Positions 7,413-16,187 of a DNA stretch of 64,000 nucleotides are shown here, one piece after another; the first letter of the stretch is position 1, and every line of letters begins with the position of its first letter. Position numbers and translations under genes: made by a program. This stretch comes from Kribbella sindirgiensis (lineage in GTDB: Bacteria > Actinomycetota > Actinomycetes > Propionibacteriales > Kribbellaceae). The DNA lies in assembly GCF_004331435.1 (NCBI RefSeq), contig NZ_SJKA01000001.1, positions 62,001 through 126,000 of the forward strand. Reading direction: 5' to 3'. Below the pieces are notes generated by a model that did not search any database, had not been told where the DNA came from, and saw nothing but the letters and a program-made list of their open reading frames with translations.

Positions 7413-8395
7413 GAGTCCTCCCACTGCAGGTCGTCGACCGCGTCGAGGATCCGGTCGACGCTCGGGAGCTGGTACTTCTCCAGCTTCGGCGGCGGGAACG
7501 GAATGTCGAACGCGGTCACCCGCCGCACGGGTGCGGCCAGCGAGTGGAAGCACTTCTCGGTGACGCGGGCAACGATCTCCGACGACACACTCGCGAACCC
7601 GCTCGCCTCGGCCACCACGACAGCCCGTCCGGTACGCCGTACCGCCGCGCACACCGTCTCGTCGTCGAGCGGCGCCACCGACCGCAGATCCACCACGGTC
7701 AGCTGCCGCCCCTCGGCCGCCGCGACCTCCGCCGCCTCCAGAGCGACCGGCACCGCGGGACCGTAAGCGATCAACGTCGCGTCCGCCCCGTCCCGGCGTA
7801 CGACGGCCTTGCCGATCTCCGGCTGCGCCTCGGTGAGGTCGACCTCTTCCTTGGCCCAGTAGAGCTTCTTCGGCTCCATGAACACGACCGGATCCGGGAA
7901 TTCGATTGCCTTGCGCAACAATCCGTACGCGTCCGCGACCGTTGCCGGGGTCACCACCGTCAGCCCGGGTGTGTGCGCGAAGTAGCTCTCCGAGGAGTCG
8001 CTGTGGTGCTCCACCCCGCCGATGCCGCCGCCGTACGGGATCCGGATCACCATCGGCAGCTGCACGCGGCCGCGGGTCCGGTTGCGCATCTTGGCGACGT
8101 GCGAGACGACCTGCTCGAACGCCGGGTACCCGAACGCGTCGAACTGCATCTCGACCACCGGGCGCATCCCGTTCATCGCCATCCCGACCGCCATCCCGAC
8201 GATGCCGGCCTCGGCCAGCGGCGTGTCGAAGCACCGCTGCTCGCCGAACTCCGCGGTCAGCCCGTCGGTGATCCGGAAGACGCCGCCGAGCGCGCCGACG
8301 TCCTCACCGAACATCACCACCGACTCGTCGGCCGTCATCGCGTCGCGCAGCGCCTGGTTGAGCGCCTGCGCCATCGAGATCTTCGTGTGCGTCAT
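7409..8395 (-). CDS. bkdB: Branched-chain 2-oxoacid dehydrogenase E1 beta subunit
   Basis: 328 residues, normal length. It has the transketolase-like pyrimidine domain ('VVMFGEDVGALGGVFRIT', 'AEAGIVGMAVGMAMNGMRPV') and the transketolase C-terminal domain ('ATLIAYGPAVPVALEAAEVA'). The stretch 'PYGGGIGGVEHHSDSSESYF' is typical of the branched-chain rather than pyruvate enzymes. It forms the alpha2beta2 thiamine-diphosphate E1 with the upstream gene. Start ATG overlaps the E1alpha stop by one base and its stop overlaps the E2 start by 4 bp, so the three subunits are coupled. Confidence 0.94.
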   Translation of the reverse strand: MTHTKISMAQALNQALRDAMTADESVVMFGEDVGALGGVFRITDGLTAEFGEQRCFDTPLAEAGIVGMAVGMAMNGMRPVVEMQFDAFGYPAFEQVVSHVAKMRNRTRGRVQLPMVIRIPYGGGIGGVEHHSDSSESYFAHTPGLTVVTPATVADAYGLLRKAIEFPDPVVFMEPKKLYWAKEEVDLTEAQPEIGKAVVRRDGADATLIAYGPAVPVALEAAEVAAAEGRQLTVVDLRSVAPLDDETVCAAVRRTGRAVVVAEASGFASVSSEIVARVTEKCFHSLAAPVRRVTAFDIPFPPPKLEKYQLPSVDRILDAVDDLQWEDS

Positions 8396-9483
8396 CAGGC
8401 CTCCTCACGGGCGAGTTCGTCGCGGAGGAACGCGGCCTGCTCGCGCAACTGCTGGGTTTCCGACGCGTAGAGGTGCGCGAACAGGTCGGCGGGGTCGACG
8501 GACGGCTCCGGCATCAGCCCGTCACGCAACTGCGCGGCGACCTCGGCCGCGCCCGCCTCGGCGGTCGCCCGAATCTCGCTGGACAGCCAGCCCTGCTGCT
8601 CGAGGTACGTCGTCAGGCGGGCGATCGGATCGCGGTCCAGCCAGGGGGTGACCTCGTCGTCCTGGCGGTACCGGGACGCGTCGTCGGCGTTGGTGTGCGC
8701 CTGCACGCGATAGGTGTGCGCCTCGACCAGCTGCGGTCCTTCGCCGGCCCGAGCCTTGTCGACGGCTTGCCCGAGGACGGCGAGGAGGCCGGCCATGTCG
8801 TTGCCGTCGGCGCGTTCGCCCGGAACGCCGTACCCGATGCCCTTGTGCGCGAGGGACGGCGCGGCGCTCTGCCGGGCGAGCGGCACGGAGATCGCGTACT
8901 CGTTGTTCTGAATGAAGAACACGACCGGCGCCTGGAAGACCGCCGCGAAGTTGAGCGCCTCGTGGAAGTCGCCCTCGCTGGTCCCGCCGTCGCCGACGAG
9001 CGCCATCACGACCGTGTCCTCACCCTTCAGCCGGGCCGCGTGCGCGACACCGACCGCGTGCGGGAGCTGGGTCGCGAGCGGCGTCGCCTGCGGCGCCACC
9101 TTGTGCTCGTACGGGTCGTAGCCGCAGTGCCAGTCGCCGCGGAGCAGCGTGAGCGTCTCGATCGGGTCGACGCCACGGCTCATGATCGAGACGGTGTCGC
9201 GGTACGTCGGGAACAGCCAGTCGCTGTCGCGCAGCACCATCGTCGCCGCGAGCTGACAGGCCTCCTGGCCGAAGGACGACGGATAGACGGCGAGGCGGCC
9301 CTGGCGGACCAGCGCGCTCGCCTGGTCGTTGAACCGGCGGCCCCGGATCAACTGTGTGTAGCCGTCGAGCAGGGCTTCCTTGGTGGGCAGCCGGTACGAC
9401 GGATGGTCGTGCGGTACGCCGTTCTGATCGATCAGACAGACGGGTTCCGCGGAGGGGAGCAAGTGCTCCTCGACGGTGGTCAT
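8395..9483 (-). CDS. bkdA: Branched-chain 2-oxoacid dehydrogenase E1 alpha subunit
   Basis: 362 residues from the ATG at 9483, preceded by GGAGGG. The thiamine-diphosphate/Mg motif is complete: GDGGTSEGDFHEALNFA ending 'FFIQNNEYAIS'. Substrate-pocket and phosphorylation-loop regions ('HTNADDASRYR') follow. It catalyses decarboxylation of 2-oxoisovalerate and related acids and reductive acylation of the lipoyl group. It is the first gene of the bkdABC operon and is divergent from an Lrp/AsnC regulator across about 120 bp, matching the bkd/bkdR arrangement seen in other bacteria. Confidence 0.94.
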   Translation of the reverse strand: MTTVEEHLLPSAEPVCLIDQNGVPHDHPSYRLPTKEALLDGYTQLIRGRRFNDQASALVRQGRLAVYPSSFGQEACQLAATMVLRDSDWLFPTYRDTVSIMSRGVDPIETLTLLRGDWHCGYDPYEHKVAPQATPLATQLPHAVGVAHAARLKGEDTVVMALVGDGGTSEGDFHEALNFAAVFQAPVVFFIQNNEYAISVPLARQSAAPSLAHKGIGYGVPGERADGNDMAGLLAVLGQAVDKARAGEGPQLVEAHTYRVQAHTNADDASRYRQDDEVTPWLDRDPIARLTTYLEQQGWLSSEIRATAEAGAAEVAAQLRDGLMPEPSVDPADLFAHLYASETQQLREQAAFLRDELAREEA

Positions 9484-9603
9484 GGACCCTCCAGCGCAGG
9501 AGACGGACGGTAGCCACATCGTCGTCCCTACTGGCCAAGTTGATCCATAGCTGGAAATATTGAGAGACGTTTGGCCGAACACCGAGCCGAGGAGGTCGTG
9601 CGA

Positions 9604-10092
9604 ATGTCCGACGAGGTGATGGTCCACCGGGCCGGTCCTGGACGGATTGTCGTCGCTCCGGCACTCGACGAGATCGATCGGCAGATCATCGAGGCGCTCG
9701 GACGGGACGGACGGCTGTCGATCCGGGCCCTCGCCGACGAGGTGCACATCTCCCGCGCGAACGCGTACGCCCGCGTCGAACGGCTCACGAACACCGGCGT
9801 GATCACCGGCTTCACGGTCACCGTCGACCCGCTCAGACTCGGCCTCGCAACGTCGGCGTACGTCACCCTGAGTCTCCGGCAGAGCTCCTGGCGGACGCTC
9901 CGCAAACAGCTCCAGGCGATCCCGGAGATCAAGCACATGGCGCTGGTCGGCGGCGACTTCGACGCGATCCTGCTGGTCCGCGCCGCCGACAACGAGGGCC
10001 TCCGCCGCCTGGTCCTGGAGAAGCTCCAGGCGATCCCCGAGGTCCTGGCGACCCGGACAGCGCTGATCTTCGAGGACGTCGGGACCCTCTAG
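9604..10092 (+). CDS. Lrp/AsnC family regulator of the bkd operon
   Basis: 162 residues from the ATG at 9604, chosen because AGGAGG stands 8 bp upstream; in-frame TTG and GTG codons lie a little earlier. The N-terminal winged helix ('DEIDRQIIEALGRDGRLSIR', then 'DEVHISRANAYARVERL') and the RAM/ligand-binding domain ('MALVGGDFDAILLVRAADNE') are both present. It is divergent from bkdA, so leucine- or branched-chain-responsive control of bkd transcription is the natural reading. The stop shares bases with the stop of the convergent LacI gene. Confidence 0.9.
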   Translation: MSDEVMVHRAGPGRIVVAPALDEIDRQIIEALGRDGRLSIRALADEVHISRANAYARVERLTNTGVITGFTVTVDPLRLGLATSAYVTLSLRQSSWRTLRKQLQAIPEIKHMALVGGDFDAILLVRAADNEGLRRLVLEKLQAIPEVLATRTALIFEDVGTL

Positions 10093-11054
10093 CAGCCGCA
10101 GGACCTGCGCAGGATCAGTTCCGTCGGGAACGTGAACGCCTCGACCGCCTGCGCCCCGTCGATCAGCCGGCCGACGGCGGCCTCGGCCATCCGCTCCAGC
10201 GGCTGACGTACGACGGTCAGCGGCGGCCAACTGTACTCGGTTTCGGGGGTGCCGTCGAACGCCACCACCGCAACGTCGTCGGGCACTCGCACACCCGCCT
10301 CGTGCAGGGCACTCAGGACACCGACAGCCTGCAGATCGGAGCTGGCGAAGATCGCCGTCGGACGGTCGGACGACGCCAGCAACTCCCGGCCGGCCGCGCG
10401 CCCGCCCGCACGGCTGAACGTCGCGTGGGCGACGGGCCCGGGTGCGAGACCAGCGGCCGCGAGCGCGTCGCGCCAGCCGAGCTCCCGCTCCGGGTGACCG
10501 GCGCCGCCGATCACCAGGCCGATGGTGCGATGCCCGTGTGAGATCAGGTGCTCGACACCGATCCGGGCGCCCTCGCGGTACGCCGGCCGTACCGAGCTGA
10601 CCGTCGGCAGGACCCGGTTGATCGCGATCACCGGGACCTCGACGTCGTCCAGCGACGGATCCGCTGTCGGCGCGACCAGTAGCAGGCCGCTGACCTGGCG
10701 CGTGAGCAGTTCGGCGATCTTCGCCCGCTCGGTGACCGGGTCCCCGTCGGCGCTCGTCTGCAGTACGACGTACCCCCGCGCCGCGGCCTCCCGGTCGATC
10801 GCCTTCGCGAGCCCCGCGAACAGGGGGTTGCCCCCGTCCGGCGTGATCAGGCCGAAGGTCCGCGTCGTACCCATCCGCAACGCCCGCGCGGTCGCGTTCG
10901 GCCGGTACCCGAGCGTGCGGATCGCGTCCAGCACCCGCGCGCGGGTCTCCGGGGCGACCTTCCGCGGGCCCTCATTCACGACGTAGCTGACGACGGCCGT
11001 ACTGACCCCGGCGTATTCCGCCACGTCGTTGCGGGTCACCGGATCCTTGGGCAT
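10089..11054 (-). CDS. LacI family transcriptional regulator
   Basis: 321 residues. The LacI helix-turn-helix is at the N-terminus: 'TRNDVAEYAGVSTAVVSYVV' followed by the hinge helix 'YRPNATARALRMGTTRTFGL'. The periplasmic-binding-protein-like core follows, with 'HRTIGLVIGGAGHPER' and 'VAVVAFDGTPE' as typical strands. It is divergent from an oxidoreductase of the Gfo/Idh/MocA family with a LacI-type palindrome between them. It probably represses that gene in the absence of a sugar ligand. Confidence 0.9.
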   Translation of the reverse strand: MPKDPVTRNDVAEYAGVSTAVVSYVVNEGPRKVAPETRARVLDAIRTLGYRPNATARALRMGTTRTFGLITPDGGNPLFAGLAKAIDREAAARGYVVLQTSADGDPVTERAKIAELLTRQVSGLLLVAPTADPSLDDVEVPVIAINRVLPTVSSVRPAYREGARIGVEHLISHGHRTIGLVIGGAGHPERELGWRDALAAAGLAPGPVAHATFSRAGGRAAGRELLASSDRPTAIFASSDLQAVGVLSALHEAGVRVPDDVAVVAFDGTPETEYSWPPLTVVRQPLERMAEAAVGRLIDGAQAVEAFTFPTELILRRSCGC

Positions 11055-11107
11055 GCAGTGATGGTACGACGGTTGACCCGTCCGGAAAGCGATTGCTAGC
11101 GTTCGTG

Positions 11108-11121
11108 TCTACACGAGTAGA
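11108..11121. promoter_or_regulatory. LacI-type operator ahead of the Gfo/Idh/MocA gene
   Basis: TCTACACGAGTAGA is a 14-bp palindrome with the central CG of LacI-family sites and 6 of 7 symmetric pairs. It lies 11 bp before the GTG start at 11133, next to the Shine-Dalgarno site, so a bound repressor would block transcription or translation start. The overlapping CGTGT-CT-ACACG repeat (11104-11115) may reflect a second register. Function is inferred from position and symmetry. Confidence 0.5.
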
Positions 11122-11132
11122 AGGAGTCCACC

Positions 11133-12449
11133 GTGGCCAGACGCTATGCAGTCGCCGGGACCGGTTCGCGAGCGCAGTCCTATATCCGCGCGATCCTCCA
11201 GGAGCACCCCGAGGAGGCGGAGCTGGTCGCCCTGCTCGACTCGAACCCGGGCCGGCTGGCGTTCCACCAGCGGAAGCTGACCGAGCTCGGCGGCTCCGAG
11301 CTCCCGGAGTACGGCGCCGAGGACCTGGAGCGGATGGTCAAGGAGCAGGCCGTCGACCGCGTGGTCGTCACCAGCCCCGACTACACACATGCCGCGGTCG
11401 TGTCGCGGCTGCTGCGGGCGGGCGCGGACGTGATCGTCGAGAAGCCGCTGACCATCGACGCGGACGGGACGCGGCAGATCGTCGACGCGATGAACGAGTC
11501 GGGCAAGTCCGTCGTCGTCACGTTCAACTACCGCTACTCGCCGCGGAACAGCGCGCTGCGGCAGCTGATCCAGGACGGCGAGATCGGTCAGGTCACGAGC
11601 GTCGAGTTCCAGTGGGTGCTCGACACTCGGCACGGCGCGGACTACTTCCGCCGCTGGCATCGCGAGAAGAAGAACTCCGGCGGTCTGCTGGTCCACAAGG
11701 CATCCCACCACTTCGACCTGGTGAACTGGTGGATCGCCTCGACGCCGACCCGAGTGTTCGCGTCCGGCGGGCTGGCCTTCTACGGCGCCGACAACGCGGC
11801 GGCCCGTGGCCTCGGCGAGCGTCCGGCGCGCGGCACGATCGACGGCGCCGCCGACGACCCGTGGCTGCTCGACCTGCGCACCGACGACACGAATCGGCAG
11901 CTGTACTACGAGAACGAGAAGTACGACGGGTACCTGCGCGACCAGGACGTGTTCGCGCCCGGGATCACGATCGAGGACAACATGTCCGTGATCGCGGAGT
12001 ACGCGAACGGCGCGCGGCTGAGCTACTCGCTGAACGCGCACTCGCCGTGGGAGGGGTACCGCGTCGCCGTCAACGGCACGCTCGGTCGCGCCGAGCTGGA
12101 AGTGGTCGAACGGGCCGCGGTCGTCGACGACCAGATCGACCCGAGCTACCCGTCCGACCGCGTGATCGCCGGTGACGTGCGCACCAACGGCGAGCGGCTC
12201 GTGCTGCAGAAGCACTGGGCACCGGCCGTCGAGGTCGAGATCCCGCGTGGCGAAGGCGGCCACGGCGGTGGCGACCGGCTGATCTACGCCGACCTCTTCG
12301 TTGGTCCCGGCAACGATCCGTTGGGGCGCGCGGCCGACGTCAACGACGGTGTCCGCGCCGTCGCGGTCGGCATCGCGGCCAACCAGTCACTCGCCAGCGG
12401 CCAGCCGGTCGTCGTCGCCGACCTCAACCTCGGCGGCTGGGGCTCGTAA
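11133..12449 (+). CDS. Gfo/Idh/MocA family oxidoreductase
   Basis: 438 residues from a GTG preceded by AAGGAG. The N-terminal Rossmann domain opens RRYAVAGTGSRAQSYIRAIL and contains 'VEKPLTIDADGTRQIVDAM', the conserved EKP segment with the catalytic Lys of the family; the C-terminal alpha/beta domain contains 'GGLLVHKASHHFDLVNWWI'. The substrate is a sugar or polyol acted on with NAD(P), but its identity cannot be read from sequence. The divergent LacI repressor suggests a sugar-inducible gene. Confidence 0.87.
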   Translation: MARRYAVAGTGSRAQSYIRAILQEHPEEAELVALLDSNPGRLAFHQRKLTELGGSELPEYGAEDLERMVKEQAVDRVVVTSPDYTHAAVVSRLLRAGADVIVEKPLTIDADGTRQIVDAMNESGKSVVVTFNYRYSPRNSALRQLIQDGEIGQVTSVEFQWVLDTRHGADYFRRWHREKKNSGGLLVHKASHHFDLVNWWIASTPTRVFASGGLAFYGADNAAARGLGERPARGTIDGAADDPWLLDLRTDDTNRQLYYENEKYDGYLRDQDVFAPGITIEDNMSVIAEYANGARLSYSLNAHSPWEGYRVAVNGTLGRAELEVVERAAVVDDQIDPSYPSDRVIAGDVRTNGERLVLQKHWAPAVEVEIPRGEGGHGGGDRLIYADLFVGPGNDPLGRAADVNDGVRAVAVGIAANQSLASGQPVVVADLNLGGWGS

Positions 12450-12457
12450 CCCCGCTC

Positions 12458-12518
12458 CCCGCCGCCTGGCTCGGACGTTGCCCCGGACAACAATCGAGTG
12501 CGACTACCAGGCGGCGGG
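12458..12518. terminator. Inverted repeat between convergent genes (possible bidirectional terminator)
   Basis: CCCGCCGCCTGG at 12458-12469 is perfectly complementary to CCAGGCGGCGGG at 12507-12518. The right arm overlaps the last codons of the glyoxalase-fold gene. The 37-base loop and the lack of a T-tract make an intrinsic terminator uncertain, but position between convergent genes suits transcript ends. Confidence 0.4.
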
Positions 12519-12920
12519 AAGGCCGGGGCGGTGCGTGCCGAAGGTCCATTCGTAGCCTTCGGGGTCGGCGACGCGGCAGCGGTAGTTGCCCCACTGGGTC
12601 AGTTCGGGCTTCCACACCACGTCGGCTCCGGCGGCCGTGGCTTTCGTGAAGATGGCGTCGACCTGGTCTTGTGTGTCGAAGCCGACGTACATCCCGTGAC
12701 CGACCGTTTCGCCCTTGCGGGCGGGCCGGTCGTAGCCCTCCTCGTCCGTGAACAGGGTGAACGCGACACCGCCGTACCGCATCTCGGCGTGCATGACGCC
12801 GCCCTTGCCGTCCGGCACCTCCATCGTGGTCTCGAAGCCGAACGCCTTCTCGAGCCAGCGAAGGGCACCGACCGCGTCGCGGTAGCCGAAGTACGCGTAG
12901 AGCGTTGCTGTGTTGGTCAT
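12504..12920 (-). CDS. VOC (glyoxalase/bleomycin-resistance fold) family protein
   Basis: 138 residues, two beta-alpha-beta-beta-beta modules. The first has 'YFGYRDAVGALRWLEKAFGF', the second 'YVGFDTQDQVDAIFTKATAA' and ends with the metal-site region 'VADPEGYEWTFGTH'. The PhnB-like subgroup is the closest match by appearance. Substrate unknown. It stands alone between a convergent oxidoreductase gene and a secreted-protein gene on the same strand. Confidence 0.82.
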   Translation of the reverse strand: MTNTATLYAYFGYRDAVGALRWLEKAFGFETTMEVPDGKGGVMHAEMRYGGVAFTLFTDEEGYDRPARKGETVGHGMYVGFDTQDQVDAIFTKATAAGADVVWKPELTQWGNYRCRVADPEGYEWTFGTHRPGLPAAW

Positions 12921-12972
12921 GTGTCCAGCTTGGAGCGGGTAGCGGTCGGGAGCTGACCGCTACCCGATCCGA

Positions 12973-13908
12973 TTACTTGCGGAACTGGCCCGGACCGAGT
13001 ACCTGCCAGCCCTTGGCGGCCGGTGTCTGCAGTGAGCTCAGCGGCATGCTGAACGTGTGGACGAGCCGATTGGGCCGGCTGATCGCCCAGAAGGTCGGGT
13101 GCCTCGGATCCGAACGGTCCCAAGCGATGCCCTGACCCTGTACGTCGGGCAGCTCGACGGTGGCGATCCAGCGCAGCTCGGCGCCCGCGACCGGCAGTTC
13201 CATCACGTAGGCCTCGCCGAGGTCGTGGCCGGTGAGCCAGAGCCGGCCGTCCGGCCCCCAGGAGCCGCCCGAGTTCGACATCGGCTTGAAGCGGTCCAGG
13301 ATCGGCTTCGGGATCGTCCAGGACGCGAGCGGCTGGAACTTGTCGTTCAGCTTCACGATCTGGGTGTTGTACGTCTGCCCGTACGGCTGGTTCGTCTCGT
13401 CGGACATGTCGTCGTAGTTCGCGAAGCCGGCCCACCACGCACCGTCGTGCCAGTCCAGCCAGGTCAGCGAGCCACGGTAGATCCCGAACGAGTACGAGTC
13501 GACGTGGCGCATCGTCTTGGTGTCGAACACCTCGATCGAGCTCTCCATCGGCCACTCGGGGTAGTTCGAGTGCACGGCGTACAACTTGGAGCCGACGACC
13601 ACACCGCTGTCCATGTGCTTGAACGGGCCGTCGGTGTCGCCGGCGAACTGCAGCAGCGGCGCACCGGTGCGGCGGTCGTGCTTGGTGATCGTGCGGTTGT
13701 TGACCGCGTAGAAGTACTTCGCGTCGACGGCGATCGCCTGATTCGCGTCGAAGGCCGGGTACGACGCGAGCGGTGTGGCGTCGTACGTCGGGGGCGTCGC
13801 GGCCGACGTACTGACGTCGACTGTGCGCACCGGAACTGCGGACGCCGGGGACAGGGCGACCGCGGCCAGTACTGCCGTCGCGACGACGAGGGCGGGGAGC
13901 TTTCGCAT
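12973..13908 (-). CDS. Secreted beta-propeller-like protein of unknown function
   Basis: 311 residues from an ATG with GGAGG 5 bp upstream. A clear signal peptide (MRKLPALVVATAVLAAVALS, cleavage after PASAVP) leads to an extracellular domain with repeating strand patterns: 'AIAVDAKYFYAVNNRTITKH', 'SSIEVFDTKTMRHVDSYSFG', 'GSWGPDGRLWLTGHDLGEAY', 'GIAWDRSDPRHPTFWAISRP'. The repeats with GPDGRLW and IAWD motifs are typical of beta-propeller proteins such as SMP-30/NHL-like folds, though I do not recognise the exact family. No catalytic residues can be named. Confidence 0.7.
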   Translation of the reverse strand: MRKLPALVVATAVLAAVALSPASAVPVRTVDVSTSAATPPTYDATPLASYPAFDANQAIAVDAKYFYAVNNRTITKHDRRTGAPLLQFAGDTDGPFKHMDSGVVVGSKLYAVHSNYPEWPMESSIEVFDTKTMRHVDSYSFGIYRGSLTWLDWHDGAWWAGFANYDDMSDETNQPYGQTYNTQIVKLNDKFQPLASWTIPKPILDRFKPMSNSGGSWGPDGRLWLTGHDLGEAYVMELPVAGAELRWIATVELPDVQGQGIAWDRSDPRHPTFWAISRPNRLVHTFSMPLSSLQTPAAKGWQVLGPGQFRK

Positions 13909-13982
13909 CACAACCTCCAGGGGATGTGGTTCTTGCTCCCGACCCTCGGCTCGCCGGCGGAACACCGTGTGAATCAGGCCGG

Positions 13983-14987
13983 TCAGGTAGCTTGCCGTCG
14001 GGCTGCTCGTTGGCGGCGGAACCAGATCGCCAGCGCGATGCACGGAATCAGGAGGCCGCCGATGCCGAGGGCGAGAAAGTCCCACTCGGCGCCGATGTGG
14101 TCGACCAGCCAGCCGAAGTTCTGGCCGAAGAAGCCGGTGACGAAGGTCAGCGGGAGGAAGACCGTGGCGAGGATCGTGAGCTGCTCGATCGTCGCGTTCT
14201 GCCGGACGCTGACCTTGGTCTGCTCGACACCGATCACCGCCATGTTCGCCTCCAGGACGGTGGCCAGCAGGTCGCGCTGAGCGGCGACCTCCTCGTTCAC
14301 CAGGACGAGGTGATCGTGGACATCCCGGAAGTACGGCAGGAGCGCGGTGTTGCGGGCATCGCGTTCGAGGGTCGCGAGGACGGCGATCAGCGGGTGGACG
14401 GCGCGGTAGAAGTCGGTGACCTCGCGGCGCAGGAAGTAGATCCGCTCGGTCGGGGCGACCGAACCGGCGAACACCGTCCGCTCGACCTCCTCGATGTCCC
14501 GCTCCAGCTCCGCGACGACCGGGCCGTACCCGTCGACGACCTGGTCGAGGATCGCCCAGAGCACCGAACTCGTACCGCACTCCAGCAGCTCGGGCCGCTG
14601 CTCGAGCCGGATCCGCGCGCCGTGCAGGTCACTCGCGACACCCTGACGGACGGTGATCACGAACGCCGGCCCGACGAAGACGCTGACCTCACCGAAGTCC
14701 ACTTCCTCGCGCTCGTCGTCGTACCGGGCGGTGCGCAGGATCACCAGGCGGATGTCGCCCTCGTACGGCTCGACCTTGGGGCGGAGGTGGAACGTTTGCG
14801 CATCCTCGACGGCCAGCTCGTGCAGACCGAAACTCTCCCGGACCTCGGTCAGTTCCTCGGCGGTCGGCTCGTACATCCCCAGCCAGACGAACCCGCCGGC
14901 GCGGCAGCTCGCGGCGGCGTCCGCGACCGACATCGCCTCGACGTGCTGGCGGCGGCCGTCCCGGTAGTAAGCGCAGTCGATGATCAT
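13983..14987 (-). CDS. CorA-like divalent cation transporter with a GQN signature
   Basis: 334 residues from an ATG preceded by GAGGAGG. A large cytosolic N-terminal domain with the long stalk helices ('RIYFLRREVTDFYRAVHPLI', 'EVAAQRDLLATVLEANMAVI') is followed by two membrane helices near the C-terminus. The first ends in the selectivity loop, which here is GFFGQNFGW rather than the GMN of classical CorA; the second is IGGLLIPCIALAIWF. GQN variants occur in some actinobacterial CorA-like proteins, so it may move another ion or work differently. It is divergent from a hydroxyacid dehydrogenase. Confidence 0.85.
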   Translation of the reverse strand: MIIDCAYYRDGRRQHVEAMSVADAAASCRAGGFVWLGMYEPTAEELTEVRESFGLHELAVEDAQTFHLRPKVEPYEGDIRLVILRTARYDDEREEVDFGEVSVFVGPAFVITVRQGVASDLHGARIRLEQRPELLECGTSSVLWAILDQVVDGYGPVVAELERDIEEVERTVFAGSVAPTERIYFLRREVTDFYRAVHPLIAVLATLERDARNTALLPYFRDVHDHLVLVNEEVAAQRDLLATVLEANMAVIGVEQTKVSVRQNATIEQLTILATVFLPLTFVTGFFGQNFGWLVDHIGAEWDFLALGIGGLLIPCIALAIWFRRQRAARRQAT

Positions 14988-15124
14988 GGTGACCTCCTCA
15001 CCCTGATCGTCGTCGTTCGGGCGCCGGGGCGACAGTGGCGTCGGGCGAAGCGGGGATGAAGGTTCCGGTTCAGATGCTGGTCGGGTTCCTGGCACGGGTC
15101 GCGGCCGTCGACAAAGATGAGGCC

Positions 15125-16087
15125 ATGGGACTACCAGTCGTGTTGATGCCAGGACCGATGCACGAAGCCGTCGCCCCCGGGCTGGACGGTCACTGCGAGC
15201 TGATCCGGCTCTGGGAGGAGAGCGACCCGGACGCCGTCCTCGCGGCCCGCCGGGACGAGATCGTCGCCGTCGCCACGGGCGGTACGGCGATCGACGGCCC
15301 GTACCTCGACCGCCTGCCCGCGGTCCGCCTGGTCGCGAGCTTCGGCGTCGGCTACGACCGCATCGACGCGACCGCCGCCGCCGAGCGCGGTGTCGTGGTC
15401 ACCAACACCCCCGGCGTCCTGGACGACGAGGTCGCCGACACCGCACTCGGTCTGCTGCTGATGACTGTCCGCGAGCTGGGGCAGGCAGAGCGCTACCTTC
15501 GCGACGGCAACTGGGCCGACGGCGGGCCGTACCCGTTGACCCGCGCGACCATGCACGGCCGCCGGATGGGCATCCTCGGCCTCGGCCGCATCGGCCAGGC
15601 GATCGCCGACCGCGTCCAGCCGTTCGGTATCACCGTTGCCTACCACAACCGCAGCCCGAAGGACGTCGAGTACCAGTACTACCCGTCCCTGGTCGAGATG
15701 GCCGCCGCCGTCGACATCCTGATGATCGTCATCCCCGGCGGCGACACCACCCGCCACCTCGTCAACGCCGAAGTACTGAAGGCACTGGGCCCCGACGGCA
15801 TCGTCATCAACGTGGCGCGCGGCACCGTCATCGACGAGCAGGCCCTGGTCGACGCCCTCCGCACCAACACCATCCACGCGGCCGGCCTCGACGTCTTCGA
15901 ACACGAGCCCAAGGTCCACCCCGACCTCCTCACCCTCCCCAACACCGTCCTCCTCCCCCACGTAGGCTCCGCCACCGTCCCGACCCGGACCGCCATGGCC
16001 AACCTGGTGGTCCAAAACCTCACCACCTACCTGACCACAGGCACCCCACTGACTCCCGTCCCCGAATCCACCCGCCTCCTCCCCTAA
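15125..16087 (+). CDS. D-isomer-specific 2-hydroxyacid dehydrogenase
   Basis: 320 residues from the ATG at 15125. The NAD-binding motif 'GRRMGILGLGRIGQAIADRV' sits in the middle, 'VINVARGTVIDEQALVDAL' carries the catalytic Arg, 'AGLDVFEHEP' the Glu, and 'LLPHVGSAT' the catalytic His. The N-terminal 'LVASFGVGYDRIDATAAAER' is typical of the glyoxylate/hydroxypyruvate reductase subgroup. It probably reduces glyoxylate, hydroxypyruvate or a similar 2-oxoacid with NAD(P)H. It stands as a single transcription unit divergent from the CorA-like gene. Confidence 0.9.
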   Translation: MGLPVVLMPGPMHEAVAPGLDGHCELIRLWEESDPDAVLAARRDEIVAVATGGTAIDGPYLDRLPAVRLVASFGVGYDRIDATAAAERGVVVTNTPGVLDDEVADTALGLLLMTVRELGQAERYLRDGNWADGGPYPLTRATMHGRRMGILGLGRIGQAIADRVQPFGITVAYHNRSPKDVEYQYYPSLVEMAAAVDILMIVIPGGDTTRHLVNAEVLKALGPDGIVINVARGTVIDEQALVDALRTNTIHAAGLDVFEHEPKVHPDLLTLPNTVLLPHVGSATVPTRTAMANLVVQNLTTYLTTGTPLTPVPESTRLLP

Positions 16088-16187
16088 CCAACCACTCCAC
16101 GCGTGCGACGGCTATGTGCACGCCTCGCAGCCAAGATCGCGACGACGAGGACTGCGCACTTGAGCCTGGCGTGGCAAGCTGCCTCTC

